Positions 7,953 through 16,486 of a DNA stretch of 64,000 bases are shown one piece after another. The translations under genes were made by a program, and so were the position numbers. The notes beneath the pieces were generated by a model. That model was not told the DNA's origin and ran no database searches. It worked only from the letters and a program-made list of their open reading frames with translations. Origin of the DNA: JAKACA01 sp050008715 (lineage in GTDB: Bacteria > Actinomycetota > Acidimicrobiia > Acidimicrobiales > Bog-793). Where the stretch lies: assembly GCA_050008715.1 (NCBI GenBank), contig JBEKMC010000004.1, positions 1-64,000 of the forward strand, written 5' to 3'. Position 1 is the stretch's first letter, and each line of letters starts with the position of its first letter.

Positions 7953-9156
7953 CGGTGCGCGAGCCAGCCCCGGCGCTCCCGCCGAGGGCGGCCGAGGGTG
8001 CGTCGTGCACGGCCTTGGCGGCGGCCTCGGCGTTTCGGACGAGCTCGGCCACCGAGTCGCCGCCGAACTTGCGCAGCGCCTCTCCGGCGAGCACGAGCGC
8101 CACCATCGTCTCGGCGACCACGCCCATCGCCGGGACGGCCGTCACGTCGGTGCGCTCCTTGAACGAGACGGCCGGTGCCTTCGTGGCGACGTCGACGGTG
8201 GCGAGGACGGGGCGGTTGAGGGTTGCGAGGGGTTTCATGGCGGCGCGGAGCCACACGAGCGAGCCGGTGGAGATGCCGCCCTCGATGCCGCCGGCCCGAG
8301 TCGTACGGCGCACATAGTCGCCGGCGTCGCCGTCCCAGTAGATGGCGTCGTGCGCCTCGGAGCCGCGCACACGCGAGACCTCGAAACCCTCCCCGATCTC
8401 CACCGCCTTCACCGCCTGAACGCTCATGACGGCTTGGGCGAGCAAGCCGTCGAGCTTGCGGTCCCAGTGCACGTGGCTGCCGAGGCCCACGGGAACGCCG
8501 TAGGCGAGCACCTCGACGGTGCCGCCGAGCGAGTCGCCCACCTTGGCGGCGGCTTTCACCTCGGCGATCATCGCCTCCTCCGCCACGGGGTCAGCACAGC
8601 GCACCGGCGACTCGTCGATTCGCTCGAGGTCTCCCGGCAGTGGATGGCCCTCGCCGGTGACACGCACCTGGCCGAGGCCGACGACGTGGCTGAGCACGGA
8701 GACGCCGATCTCGGCCAGCAGGGCCTTGGCAAGCGACCCTGCCGCCACGCGGGCGGCCGTCTCCCGCGCCGAGGCACGTTCGAGCACGTCGCGAGCGTCC
8801 GAGAAGCCGTACTTCTGCATCCCAGCCAGGTCGGCATGCCCGGGGCGAGGCGCCGTAAGGGGCTTCGACGGCGCCCCCGGGGCCGGCGACATCTCCTCCT
8901 CCCACTTTGGCCACTCGGTGTTGGCGATCTCGATCGCGACAGGAGAGCCGAGCGTGCGGCCGTGGCGAATGCCCCCGAGCAGGGTGATCTCGTCCTGCTC
9001 GAAGCGCATCCTCGGCCCCCGCCCATACCCCAGCCGCCGGCGGGCAAGCTCGTGTCCGACCTGCTCGGCACGAAACGGCAGGCCGGCAGGCAGCCCTTCC
9101 ACGACGACGACGAGCGCCTTGCCGTGCGACTCGCCGGCCGTGAGGAACCTCAACAT
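7945..9156 (-). CDS. aroC: Chorismate synthase
   Basis: Last common step of the shikimate pathway: EPSP to chorismate, needing reduced FMN. 403 residues. Typical motifs: the N-terminal LTAGESHGKAL, RRRLGYGRGPRM, the segment PRPGHADLAGMQKYGF and RASARETAARVAAG, and a C-terminal DVTAVPAMGVVAE. First of the four clustered aro genes, 50 bp downstream of the nfuA-like gene on the same strand. Chorismate is also the entry point for the men genes further along the window. Confidence 0.97.
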   Translation of the reverse strand: MLRFLTAGESHGKALVVVVEGLPAGLPFRAEQVGHELARRRLGYGRGPRMRFEQDEITLLGGIRHGRTLGSPVAIEIANTEWPKWEEEMSPAPGAPSKPLTAPRPGHADLAGMQKYGFSDARDVLERASARETAARVAAGSLAKALLAEIGVSVLSHVVGLGQVRVTGEGHPLPGDLERIDESPVRCADPVAEEAMIAEVKAAAKVGDSLGGTVEVLAYGVPVGLGSHVHWDRKLDGLLAQAVMSVQAVKAVEIGEGFEVSRVRGSEAHDAIYWDGDAGDYVRRTTRAGGIEGGISTGSLVWLRAAMKPLATLNRPVLATVDVATKAPAVSFKERTDVTAVPAMGVVAETMVALVLAGEALRKFGGDSVAELVRNAEAAAKAVHDAPSAALGGSAGAGSRTDA

Positions 9157-9206
9157 CTCCCCACGGTACTTCGGGAGCCGCCGGACCTACCTTTACGCAG
9201 GCAGGC

Positions 9207-9857
9207 CTACTTCTTGGCCGGCTCGTAGTACGGGTTGGAGCCCGAAGCGTGATCCGTGACGTCCACGATCTCGAGGACCTCGGGCACGGCGTCCTGGATG
9301 GCTACGGCGATGCCCTGGCTGAGCGTGACCTTGGCAAGACCGCAGCCCTGGCAGCCTCCCGACATCCGGACATAGGCGGTCCCGTTCTCGAACGCCACGA
9401 GATCCGCCCAGCCTCCGTGCATGGCGATCTGCGGGTTGACGTCCTGTTCGAGGATCTCGAGAATCTTCTGCGCCGTCGGCGACGACAAGTCCGCCTCCGG
9501 GAGGGGCGACGCACCTGCCGCCGCCCGAGGTGAGGGGGGTGAGTTCGGGTTGATCATGACGAGGCCCTGCTCACCGCCGGCGTTTCCCACGTCCAGGGTG
9601 GCGCCCCGGACCTGGTCGATGCTGCTCGCGGCGACGACTACGGCGAGCCCGTCGGACTCCCAGACGGCATCGGCCGGGCCTGCGTCCGACGCCTGCTGGA
9701 ACCACATGTCGTAGGTGTACGAACCGTTCTCCGAGCCGCTGATCTCCAGCCACAGGGCCAGGTCGGCGGCGTTCTCCTCGCCGGAGCGGATCTCCGACAC
9801 CACCGCCCGGGCTTCGTCGGTCACCCTCAAGACGTCCTGCACACCCTGCTCGGCCAT
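9207..9857 (-). CDS. NfuA-like iron-sulfur cluster carrier
   Basis: 216 residues with a two-part layout: an N-terminal A-type (IscA/HesB-like) domain without the usual cysteines (about 1-105), a Pro/Ala-rich hinge, then a C-terminal NifU-like domain (about 125-200) with the cluster-binding CxxC in SGGCQGCGLAKVTLS. This matches NfuA, which carries and delivers Fe-S clusters. A supply role for the many Fe-S proteins in this region is plausible but not shown. Divergent from the ATP-grasp operon with 123 bp between starts. Confidence 0.85.
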   Translation of the reverse strand: MAEQGVQDVLRVTDEARAVVSEIRSGEENAADLALWLEISGSENGSYTYDMWFQQASDAGPADAVWESDGLAVVVAASSIDQVRGATLDVGNAGGEQGLVMINPNSPPSPRAAAGASPLPEADLSSPTAQKILEILEQDVNPQIAMHGGWADLVAFENGTAYVRMSGGCQGCGLAKVTLSQGIAVAIQDAVPEVLEIVDVTDHASGSNPYYEPAKK

Positions 9858-9980
9858 ATCGAAAGGGTAGACCCCTCGCAGGCGCGATCGGGCCGTCCGA
9901 CGCCCGGCCGACCAACGTGACGCCGTGCAGCCGGTCGGGCCGACCGGTCTGGCGTCTCGCTCCCGGCATCATGGACCACC

Positions 9981-11291
9981 GTGCCTCGCGTACTGCTCAT
10001 CCTCCCGACCGGCACCTACCGAGCCGACGAGTATCTCGCCGCAGCCGAGCGCCTCGGTGTCGACGTCGTCGTCGGCTCCGAACGGGCACAGGCGCTCGCC
10101 GCCACGATGGGGGAGCGTTTTGTCGAGCTGCCCCTCGACGATCCGCCTGAGGCGGCCCGTCGCATCGTTGCGCAGTCCCGCCGTGACAGCCGACTCGGGC
10201 TCGATGCGATCGTGGGTGTCGACGATCTCGGCATCGTGACCGCAGCGCTGGCGGCCCGTGAGCTCGGTCTCGTGCACAGCCCGCCCGAGGCGGTCGCCCT
10301 CACACGGGACAAGGCGGCGATGCGGAGGGAATGGCAGCGAGCGGGTGTGCCCCAGCCGGAATTCGTCGTAGTGGAACCAGGCGAGGCCGGCGCGGTCGCC
10401 GAAGCGGTCATGACGCTCGGCGCTCCGGTCGTGGTGAAGCCATGCTCGCTCTCCGGCAGCCGAGGCGTCATCCGGGCCGATTCGCCGGACGAGGCGCGCC
10501 GCGCTGCCGGCCGCATCAGCGCAATCCTTCGAGCCGAAGGGGAGCGGTCGGACGGACCGATGTTGGTCGAGCGTTTCGTGCCCGGGCCCGAGGTGGCGGT
10601 GGAAGGGCTCCTGCGCGACGGCCGGCTCGAGGTCATCACGATCTTCGACAAGCCGGACCCGCTCGACGGCCCGTACTTCGAAGAGACCCTCTATCTCTCC
10701 CCCACCCGCATTCCCTCCCACGTCCGGGGGGCGGTCGTCGACGCCACCGGTGCGGCGCTGAGGGCACTCGGGCTGACCAACGGCCCGTTTCACGCCGAGT
10801 TGCGAGTGCCGGGGGCGGTGGGACCGGTGGTCGTGCTCGAGGTGGCGGCCCGCACGATCGGCGGGCGTTGCTCGAAGGCGCTCGTCATGTCCGACGGATC
10901 GAGCCTCGAGGAGCTCGTCATCTCGAACGCCATCGGGCTGCCCTACTCAACTCCGCAACTGGCTTCGCCGTGCGGCATCCTCATGATCCCGATCCCTCGA
11001 AGTGGTGTCCTGCGAGGCGTCGGTGGTGTCGACGACGTGCGCTCGTTGCCGGACATCACCGGGGTAGAGATCACCATCGCAGTCGGTCGGCCCGTGAGGG
11101 CACTACCCGAAGGAGACCGGTATCTCGGCTTTGTGTTCGCAGCCGCCTCGACAAGAGCGCTCGTCGAGGCGGCGCTCCGTGATGCCCAAGGACTCCTCGA
11201 CGTCGACGTGGAGCCCGCTGAGGAGGAAGGCGCTCGCGCCGACGGCCCTGTCCGGGATGGGGACAACAAGGCCCGGGATACGGTGAGTTGA
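9981..11291 (+). CDS. ATP-grasp ligase-like enzyme of the CCAEP-tail operon
   Basis: 436 residues; substrate unknown. N-terminal Rossmann-like part (1-100), then an ATP-grasp fold: SPPEAVALTRDKAAMRREW, KPCSLSGSRGVI (nucleotide-binding loop), MLVERFVPGPEVAVEGL, and the metal/ATP-binding FHAELRVPG...VVLEVAARTIGG. The C-terminal 80 residues resemble the lid domain of carboxylase-like or amino-acid-ligase ATP-grasp enzymes. Start is GTG 9981. The stop overlaps the next ATG (TGATG), so it is coupled to the radical SAM gene. Expected chemistry is ATP-driven acyl-phosphate formation to join a carboxylate with an amine or thiol; this is family inference. Confidence 0.8.
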   Translation: MPRVLLILPTGTYRADEYLAAAERLGVDVVVGSERAQALAATMGERFVELPLDDPPEAARRIVAQSRRDSRLGLDAIVGVDDLGIVTAALAARELGLVHSPPEAVALTRDKAAMRREWQRAGVPQPEFVVVEPGEAGAVAEAVMTLGAPVVVKPCSLSGSRGVIRADSPDEARRAAGRISAILRAEGERSDGPMLVERFVPGPEVAVEGLLRDGRLEVITIFDKPDPLDGPYFEETLYLSPTRIPSHVRGAVVDATGAALRALGLTNGPFHAELRVPGAVGPVVVLEVAARTIGGRCSKALVMSDGSSLEELVISNAIGLPYSTPQLASPCGILMIPIPRSGVLRGVGGVDDVRSLPDITGVEITIAVGRPVRALPEGDRYLGFVFAAASTRALVEAALRDAQGLLDVDVEPAEEEGARADGPVRDGDNKARDTVS

Positions 11292-12697
11292 TGCGCGTCC
11301 TGTTGCTCTCGACCTACGAGCTCGGCCATCAGCCGCTCAGCATTGCCGTGCCGGCCGCCGCGCTCGAAGCAGCAGGGCACTCCACCCGAGGCGTCGATCT
11401 CTCGGTCAGCGACCTCGCTCCCGATGTGCTCGCCTGGGCCGAGGCGGCCGTCATCTCAGTCCCGATGCACACGGCCACGCGCCTCGGCCGCGAGGCCATC
11501 TCGACCGTGCGCCGCGCCCGCCCGGACCTGCCCGTCGCCTGGCACGGTCTGTACGCCCCAGTCCTCGCCGGCAGCGATCGCGTCCTCCCGGGCGATCTCC
11601 TCGTGGCCGGCGAGGCGGTGCCGGCGCTGCTGGCATGGCTCGAGGCCGGCGCCGGCGTGAGTAGTGCCGTCCGAATCGATCTTGGGCCCTCTCGCGCGAC
11701 GGAGCCGGCGCTGCGCCCCCTTCGGCGTGACCTCGTACCGCTCGCCGATTACGCCCGGCTGCAGATCGGTGACCGTGAGGTCGTCACGGCGAGCGTTGCC
11801 ACGACGACCGGCTGCAACCACCGGTGCCGTCACTGCCCCGTGGCCTCGATCTATCGAGGACGCTCCCGCGTCATCGACATCTCCGGGGTGCTCGAGGACA
11901 TCGATCAGGTCGTCGCCGCTGGTGCCCGCCACATCAGCTTCGCCGACCCGGACTTTCTCAATCGCCCGCGCCATGCCCTCGAGGTCGCCCGCCGCCTCCA
12001 TGCCGGCTACCCCGAGGTCACGTTCGATGCCACCGTCAAGGTGGAGCACATCCTCCGGCACCGCTCCCTCTGGCCGGAGCTGCGCGAGGCCGGCCTGCTG
12101 TTCGTCGTGTCCGCGTTCGAGTCGGTCGACGACCACATCCTCGCCCTCCTGGACAAAGGCCACACAGCGGCCGACGAGGGAGTTGCTCTCGGGATCGTCC
12201 GCGACGCCGGCATCGAGCTGCGTCCGTCGTGGCTCCCGTTCACGCCATGGACGACGCTCGATTCGGTCGGCGCCCTGCTGGAGTTCGTCGCCGAACAGGA
12301 CCTCGTCTGGAGCACTGACGCCGTCCAGTATTCGATCCGACTCCTTCTTCCGAACGGCTCGCTCCTCCTCGAGTCCCCGGACGACACCCTCGCCTTGTCG
12401 CTACGAGACGTCGTCGACGGGAGCACAGAATGGGTCTCCATCTCCGAAGGCGTCGACGAGTTGCAGATCGCGCTTGCTGGGCGCGCCGAGATTGCCGACG
12501 GCGAACCCCCAGATGTCACCTTTACCGCCATGTGGGCACTGGCCCGCGCCGCCGGCGCTCGGATCGCGGTCCGCCCGCCCTCCCCGAGGGTCACCGCCTG
12601 GCTGCCCGGGCTGGAGCGCCCCCGCCTGACCGAGTCGTGGTTCTGTTGCGCCGAGCCGACGGGCGCTCAGCTTCAGCGGATACGCGTGCCGTCATGA
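11291..12697 (+). CDS. Radical SAM protein with C-terminal CCAEP tail
   Basis: 468 residues. An N-terminal Rossmann-like, B12-binding-type region (1-115) precedes a radical SAM barrel with CNHRCRHC (Cys175, Cys179, Cys182; CX3CX2C) for the 4Fe-4S cluster. The C-terminus ends with WFCCAEPTGAQLQ, with the Cys pair at residues 452-453 (TGT TGC at 12644-12649). A named family of radical SAM proteins is defined by a CUAEP or CCAEP tail, with selenocysteine in some members; this is a Cys form. Function of that family is not known to me. Start ATG 11291 overlaps the ATP-grasp stop; the stop overlaps the next gene (ATGA). Confidence 0.87.
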   Translation: MRVLLLSTYELGHQPLSIAVPAAALEAAGHSTRGVDLSVSDLAPDVLAWAEAAVISVPMHTATRLGREAISTVRRARPDLPVAWHGLYAPVLAGSDRVLPGDLLVAGEAVPALLAWLEAGAGVSSAVRIDLGPSRATEPALRPLRRDLVPLADYARLQIGDREVVTASVATTTGCNHRCRHCPVASIYRGRSRVIDISGVLEDIDQVVAAGARHISFADPDFLNRPRHALEVARRLHAGYPEVTFDATVKVEHILRHRSLWPELREAGLLFVVSAFESVDDHILALLDKGHTAADEGVALGIVRDAGIELRPSWLPFTPWTTLDSVGALLEFVAEQDLVWSTDAVQYSIRLLLPNGSLLLESPDDTLALSLRDVVDGSTEWVSISEGVDELQIALAGRAEIADGEPPDVTFTAMWALARAAGARIAVRPPSPRVTAWLPGLERPRLTESWFCCAEPTGAQLQRIRVPS

Positions 12698-13467
12698 ACG
12701 AAGTCCCCGCCGGCGCCCACGAGTGGGTGAGCTTCGACGACCCTGATGAAGAGCGGACGTGGCTCGTCGATGTCACGTTTCTCGAAAGCGGCTGGCAGTG
12801 CATCTATGGCCGTGGCTGCGAAGGTGTGCTCACCGAGCCTTCACCGGAGCTCGTGCAGGGCTGCTGTTCCTACGGGGCCCACTTCACCGGTGAGGAGGAC
12901 GCCCGCCGCGTCGAGGCGGCTGCGGAGACGCTGACCGACGAGCAGTGGCAGTTCCGCAACGTCTCGGCTCGGCGCGGGGGCCCACTGCGGCGGAGCAAGA
13001 GCCGCCCGGTGACCACCCGCCTCGTGGATGGCGCCTGCATCTTCCTCAATCGTCCCGGGTACCCCTCGGGCGCGGGCTGCGCCCTGCACAAGGCGGCTCT
13101 CGATCACGACCTGGCCCCGCTGACCCTCAAGCCGGACGTCTGCTGGCAGCTGCCGTTGCGCCGCGACGAGAGCGTCGGCCCTGACGGGCACGTCACGACG
13201 ACGATCGGCGAGTGGAAACGTCGTCACTGGGGCCGGGGAGGTGCCGATTTCGCCTGGTGGTGCACCGAGTCGGCGGACGCGTTCACGGGGTCGGAGCCGG
13301 TGTACCGGACGATGCGGGACGAGCTCGTGGAGATGCTCGGCGGCACGGTCTACGACCTCGTCGCCGGCTACCTCGAGACGCGCCGGCGTTCGGCCGCCCC
13401 CACGCGGCACGGGGCTGCTCGCCCGGTGCGGGTGCCACACCCCGCGGTTCGCGGCGCCAACCACTGA
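12694..13467 (+). CDS. Conserved Cys-rich protein of the CCAEP-tail operon
   Basis: 257 residues, no function assigned. The first half holds clustered cysteines: CIYGRGCEGVL, GCCSYGAHF, GACIFLNRPGYPSGAGCALH and DVCWQLPL. The spacing is reminiscent of small metal-chelating (YkgJ-like) domains, so zinc or iron binding is likely. A Trp-rich segment (EWKRRHWGRGGADFAWWCTE) follows, then a helical, basic C-terminus. ATG 12694 overlaps the radical SAM stop (ATGA), so it is the third gene of the coupled operon. The gene context suggests a partner or substrate-binding role for the radical SAM enzyme; this is inference. Confidence 0.75.
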   Translation: MNEVPAGAHEWVSFDDPDEERTWLVDVTFLESGWQCIYGRGCEGVLTEPSPELVQGCCSYGAHFTGEEDARRVEAAAETLTDEQWQFRNVSARRGGPLRRSKSRPVTTRLVDGACIFLNRPGYPSGAGCALHKAALDHDLAPLTLKPDVCWQLPLRRDESVGPDGHVTTTIGEWKRRHWGRGGADFAWWCTESADAFTGSEPVYRTMRDELVEMLGGTVYDLVAGYLETRRRSAAPTRHGAARPVRVPHPAVRGANH

Positions 13468-13517
13468 GGGCCCGTTTGCCCCGGCACGGATCCGCTCGTC
13501 TGTGGCGGCTGGGCCGC

Positions 13518-13700
13518 TCAGTAGGCGGGGCGTTCCTCTTCTTCTTCTGCGTCCTCGAGCTCTTCGGATTCGTAGAGACACCACGACGCATGTGGCGCCG
13601 GCGGCAGGTGACCGCATTCCGGGCACGGTTCGACCCGTACCTCGAACGCGCGCTTCAGGCTGCGCGCCTCCTCGAATCGCCGGTGTCGTCCTTTTTTCAC
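13518..13700 (-). CDS. Small CxxC zinc-ribbon-like protein
   Basis: 60 residues. Basic N-terminus MKKGRHRRFEEARSLKR, central EPCPECGHLP and HASWC (a CxxC plus a later Cys, plausible zinc site), and a very acidic Glu-rich tail. GTG start with GGGAG about 7 nt upstream. Short and of unknown function; the patterned charge and cysteines make it more likely real than not. Convergent with the Cys-rich protein gene. Confidence 0.6.
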   Translation of the reverse strand: MKKGRHRRFEEARSLKRAFEVRVEPCPECGHLPPAPHASWCLYESEELEDAEEEEERPAY

Positions 13701-14040
13701 GTGCTGCTCCCAGGTAACCAGGACATCGCCCCACCTCTTCGGTCAGTGCGTCCGGTCCCGCGGTGGGCGTGTGCCGCTTCGGCCACTTCCCCGCCTGCCG
13801 CGGGCCGCAATCATAACGCCAGGAGCAGGACCTTGGTCGGTGATTCGCACGCCTTTCCGTCCTGAGGCCGATTCCGAGCAACCCCGGGGCGGCGTCGCGA
13901 TGCTCGAGAAGGCGGCGCCAACTTATCTTCCTCGTCAACTTCGTGCCGAGAGTGACCGGAAACGGCTCGGCCGGACACCTTGCGCACTTGGTTCGCCGGC
14001 GGCCACAACGGCGCGAGCCGCACGAGCGGTTGAAGGTAGC
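13701..14040. other. 340-bp intergenic stretch
   Basis: Lies between the start of the small CxxC gene (minus) and the start of the next small gene (plus), so it should hold divergent promoters. I see no convincing -10/-35 pair, no RNA gene and no repeat in it. In-frame extension of the 14041 gene upstream is possible but has no start with a good ribosome site. Confidence 0.4.
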
Positions 14041-14304
14041 GTGACCGGAATGCCGGAGGAATTGGACGTCAGCGCCATGATCACACGCTTTCGCGAGCGA
14101 GCCGAGGCGGTAAGGAAGCGAGGCATCCCGCCGGTCGAGGGCGACGAGCGGCGACGCATCATGGCGCAGATGCGTCTCGACTTCCAGGACTTCGCCATGC
14201 TCGGGGACGCCACCGGATCGCTCGAGGACGGAATACTGACCTTCCGGGTGGATCTGCGACCGGCGGAGGCGACCGGCGGGGACGACGCCCCGCCTCCGGC
14301 CTGA
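14041..14304 (+). CDS. Small conserved-looking hypothetical protein
   Basis: 87 residues from GTG 14041 (84 from ATG 14050). AAGG lies about 6 nt before the GTG. Content: a charged helix (ITRFRERAEAVRKRGIPPVEG), then DERRRIMAQMRLDFQDFAMLGDA, a short strand-rich piece (GILTFRVDLRP) and an acidic/Pro tail. No recognisable domain. Ends 2 bp before the GH13 gene and is probably co-transcribed with it. Confidence 0.55.
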   Translation: MTGMPEELDVSAMITRFRERAEAVRKRGIPPVEGDERRRIMAQMRLDFQDFAMLGDATGSLEDGILTFRVDLRPAEATGGDDAPPPA

Positions 14305-14306
14305 TC

Positions 14307-16061
14307 GTGGCCGAAGCGCAACACGCCACCGCCGGACCAGCCCCCGGAACCGCCGAGCCGCCTTGGCCGTGGTGGAAGGAGGCCGTCTTCTACCAGATCT
14401 ACCCCAGGTCCTTCTGCCTCGCCGACCCCGAGGGCCGACGCCGGCGACTCGGGCCAGACGGCCAGCGCGGGCCAGACTCCCCACTCGAGGCACCGAGCGG
14501 GGAAAGCATCCCGCCGGACCCCGTCCGCGACGGCGCCGGCGACCTCGAGGGCATCCGCCGGCACCTCGACCATCTCGTCTGGCTCGGCGTCGACGCCATC
14601 TGGCTGTCGCCGTTCTACCGCTCGCCGATGAAGGACTTCGGCTACGACGTCTCGGACTACTGCGAGGTCGACCCGGTGTTCGGGACGAACGAGGACTTCG
14701 ACCGCCTACTCGCCGACGCGCACGAGCGGGGCCTCCGCGTCATCGTCGATTTCGTGCCGAACCATACGAGTGACCAACATCCCTGGTTCGTCGACGCACG
14801 GTCGTCCCGCCAGTCTGACCGGCGTGACTTCTACGTCTGGCGCGATCCCGATCCCGACGATCCGTCGAGGCCGCCGAACAACTGGCTACGGGCGTTCGGA
14901 GAGGGGCCGGCGTGGACGTTCGACGAAACCACGGGCCAGTGGTACCTGCACCTGTTCCTCCCCGAGCAGCCCGACCTCGACTGGTCGAACCCCGCGGTCA
15001 TCGACGCGATGGAGGGCGTGCTCGGCTACTGGCTCGACCGAGGAGTCGACGGGTTTCGTATCGACGTCGTCCACGCGCTCGGAAAGGATCCAGCGCTGCC
15101 GGACGCGGCAGAGGAGGTCGCAGGGATCCCGTGGGCGGCACTCAACGACGACGAGCGCACCCACCCCATCCTGCGGCGTTTGCGGCGCTTTGTCGACGCC
15201 TGGCCGCAAGACGCCGTCACCGTCGGGGAGGTCTTCCTCATCAAGACGGCGCTCGTGGCCATGTACTACGGGCAGGGCGACGAGCTGCATCTCGCCTTCA
15301 ATTTCCCGCCGATGTTCTGCCCCTTCGAGGCCGAGTGCTTCCGGCGCCGCGTCGCCGAGATCGAGCGGCTCCTCGGGCCGCTCGGGGCCTGGCCGACCTG
15401 GGTCCTCTCGAGCCACGACCGTCCCCGCCATCGCACCCGCTACGGCGGGTCGGAGCGACGGGCACGCGCCGCCGCCGTCATGCTGCTCGGGATGCGGGGG
15501 ACGCCGGTTCTTTATGCGGGCGAGGAGCTCGGTCTCGAGGACGCCGTCGTGCCGCCGGAACGCGTCGTCGACCCGGGCGGACGCGACGGGTGCCGGGCAC
15601 CCTTTCCCTGGGACGCCTCCGCCGCCCACGGCTGGGCACTGGGCGGCTCGGAGCCATGGTTGCCCTTCCCACCGGATCCCGAGCATCGCAACGCCGCCGA
15701 CCTCGCCGCCGACGACACCTCCATCCTCCATCTCTACCGGCATCTGCTGGGGCTTCGTCGGCGCACGCCGGCCCTTCGCCGCGGCGGCCTCGAGCTCCTC
15801 GACACCGCGGGAAGCCTGCTCGTCGTCCGGCGACAATGGGAGAGCGAGGTTCGCTGGGTGCTCGTGAACTTCTCGCCGGAGGCGGTCAGCTGGCGCCCGC
15901 CCGCAGCCGAAGGCCCCACGTCCGGACGTCGGGGCGCACACGAGGCGACTCGGTTCACGGTTGAGCTCAGCAGCGGCGGCGAAGGCGCCCTATCGAAGGA
16001 CGGCTCGTCGTTCGAGGGACGAGTCGGCCCGGAGGAAGCCGTGGTCCTCCGCCTCGCCTGA
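14307..16061 (+). CDS. GH13 alpha-glucosidase / oligo-1,6-glucosidase family
   Basis: 584 residues. Glycoside hydrolase family 13 enzyme acting on alpha-glucosides; no signal peptide, so cytoplasmic. The four GH13 regions are present: DFVPNHTS (region I), GFRIDVVHAL (region II, nucleophile Asp), GEVFL (region III, acid Glu) and SSHDRPR (region IV, stabilising Asp). The QPDLDWSNP segment is typical of alpha-glucosidases rather than amylases. A Pro/Gly/Arg-rich insertion sits at about residues 40-75. GTG start at 14307, right after the small upstream gene. Exact sugar specificity cannot be read from sequence. Confidence 0.9.
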   Translation: MAEAQHATAGPAPGTAEPPWPWWKEAVFYQIYPRSFCLADPEGRRRRLGPDGQRGPDSPLEAPSGESIPPDPVRDGAGDLEGIRRHLDHLVWLGVDAIWLSPFYRSPMKDFGYDVSDYCEVDPVFGTNEDFDRLLADAHERGLRVIVDFVPNHTSDQHPWFVDARSSRQSDRRDFYVWRDPDPDDPSRPPNNWLRAFGEGPAWTFDETTGQWYLHLFLPEQPDLDWSNPAVIDAMEGVLGYWLDRGVDGFRIDVVHALGKDPALPDAAEEVAGIPWAALNDDERTHPILRRLRRFVDAWPQDAVTVGEVFLIKTALVAMYYGQGDELHLAFNFPPMFCPFEAECFRRRVAEIERLLGPLGAWPTWVLSSHDRPRHRTRYGGSERRARAAAVMLLGMRGTPVLYAGEELGLEDAVVPPERVVDPGGRDGCRAPFPWDASAAHGWALGGSEPWLPFPPDPEHRNAADLAADDTSILHLYRHLLGLRRRTPALRRGGLELLDTAGSLLVVRRQWESEVRWVLVNFSPEAVSWRPPAAEGPTSGRRGAHEATRFTVELSSGGEGALSKDGSSFEGRVGPEEAVVLRLA

Positions 16062-16486
16062 GGCGACAGGCAGGATCTTCAGCTTCCTTCCGGGCCGCGT
16101 GCCCGTGTGATGCCTCGCGGAGACGCTCAGGGTCAGCGCGAGGCGCCTCGACCGGTCGGGCGGCTCCGGCGGCAACGAGACCGCCAGAGCCCGAGCCGAA
16201 CCCAACCCCCGATTCAGTCGACCTCTTCCAGTCACCCGCCGGACGCCGCCGCGAGGACTTCGCCGTAGCCCTCCACCGCGCTCTGCGGTAGCCCGGATGG
16301 ACGGCCCGGGCAGAGGACGGCCTTGCGTTGCCTTCGCGAGCGTTGCATCCCGCCAACCCAGACTGACCCCAAGGGTCAGACCGGTTCCCCACTCCAACGT
16401 GTAGAGCCGTATTAGGCTCCTTCCAAGCTGCGCGGCGGTCGCCTAGCGCAACTCGTCCCAAGGGACCAACACAGGGGGAGTGCCCG
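16062..16486. other. 425-bp intergenic region upstream of the permease
   Basis: No coding region with plausible codon pattern and no RNA gene found. Near the permease end there is an inverted repeat CTGACC/GGTCAG at about 16365-16381 and a short AGCC...GGCT repeat at about 16407-16420; either could be a regulator site. Ribosome site for the permease is AGGGGGAG just before ATG 16487. Confidence 0.4.

Noticed and set aside
12644..12649. Selenocysteine at the CCAEP tail
   Set aside because: Codons are TGT TGC, both Cys; no in-frame TGA and no sel genes in the window.
12841..14493. A 550-codon minus-strand open frame
   Set aside because: Arg/Pro-rich translation, overlaps several better supported genes on both strands and has no domain.
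16062..16486. tRNA or other structured RNA in the larger intergenic gaps
   Set aside because: No TTCRA T-loop with matching acceptor and anticodon stems could be found by eye here or in the other gaps; a tRNA scan would be decisive.
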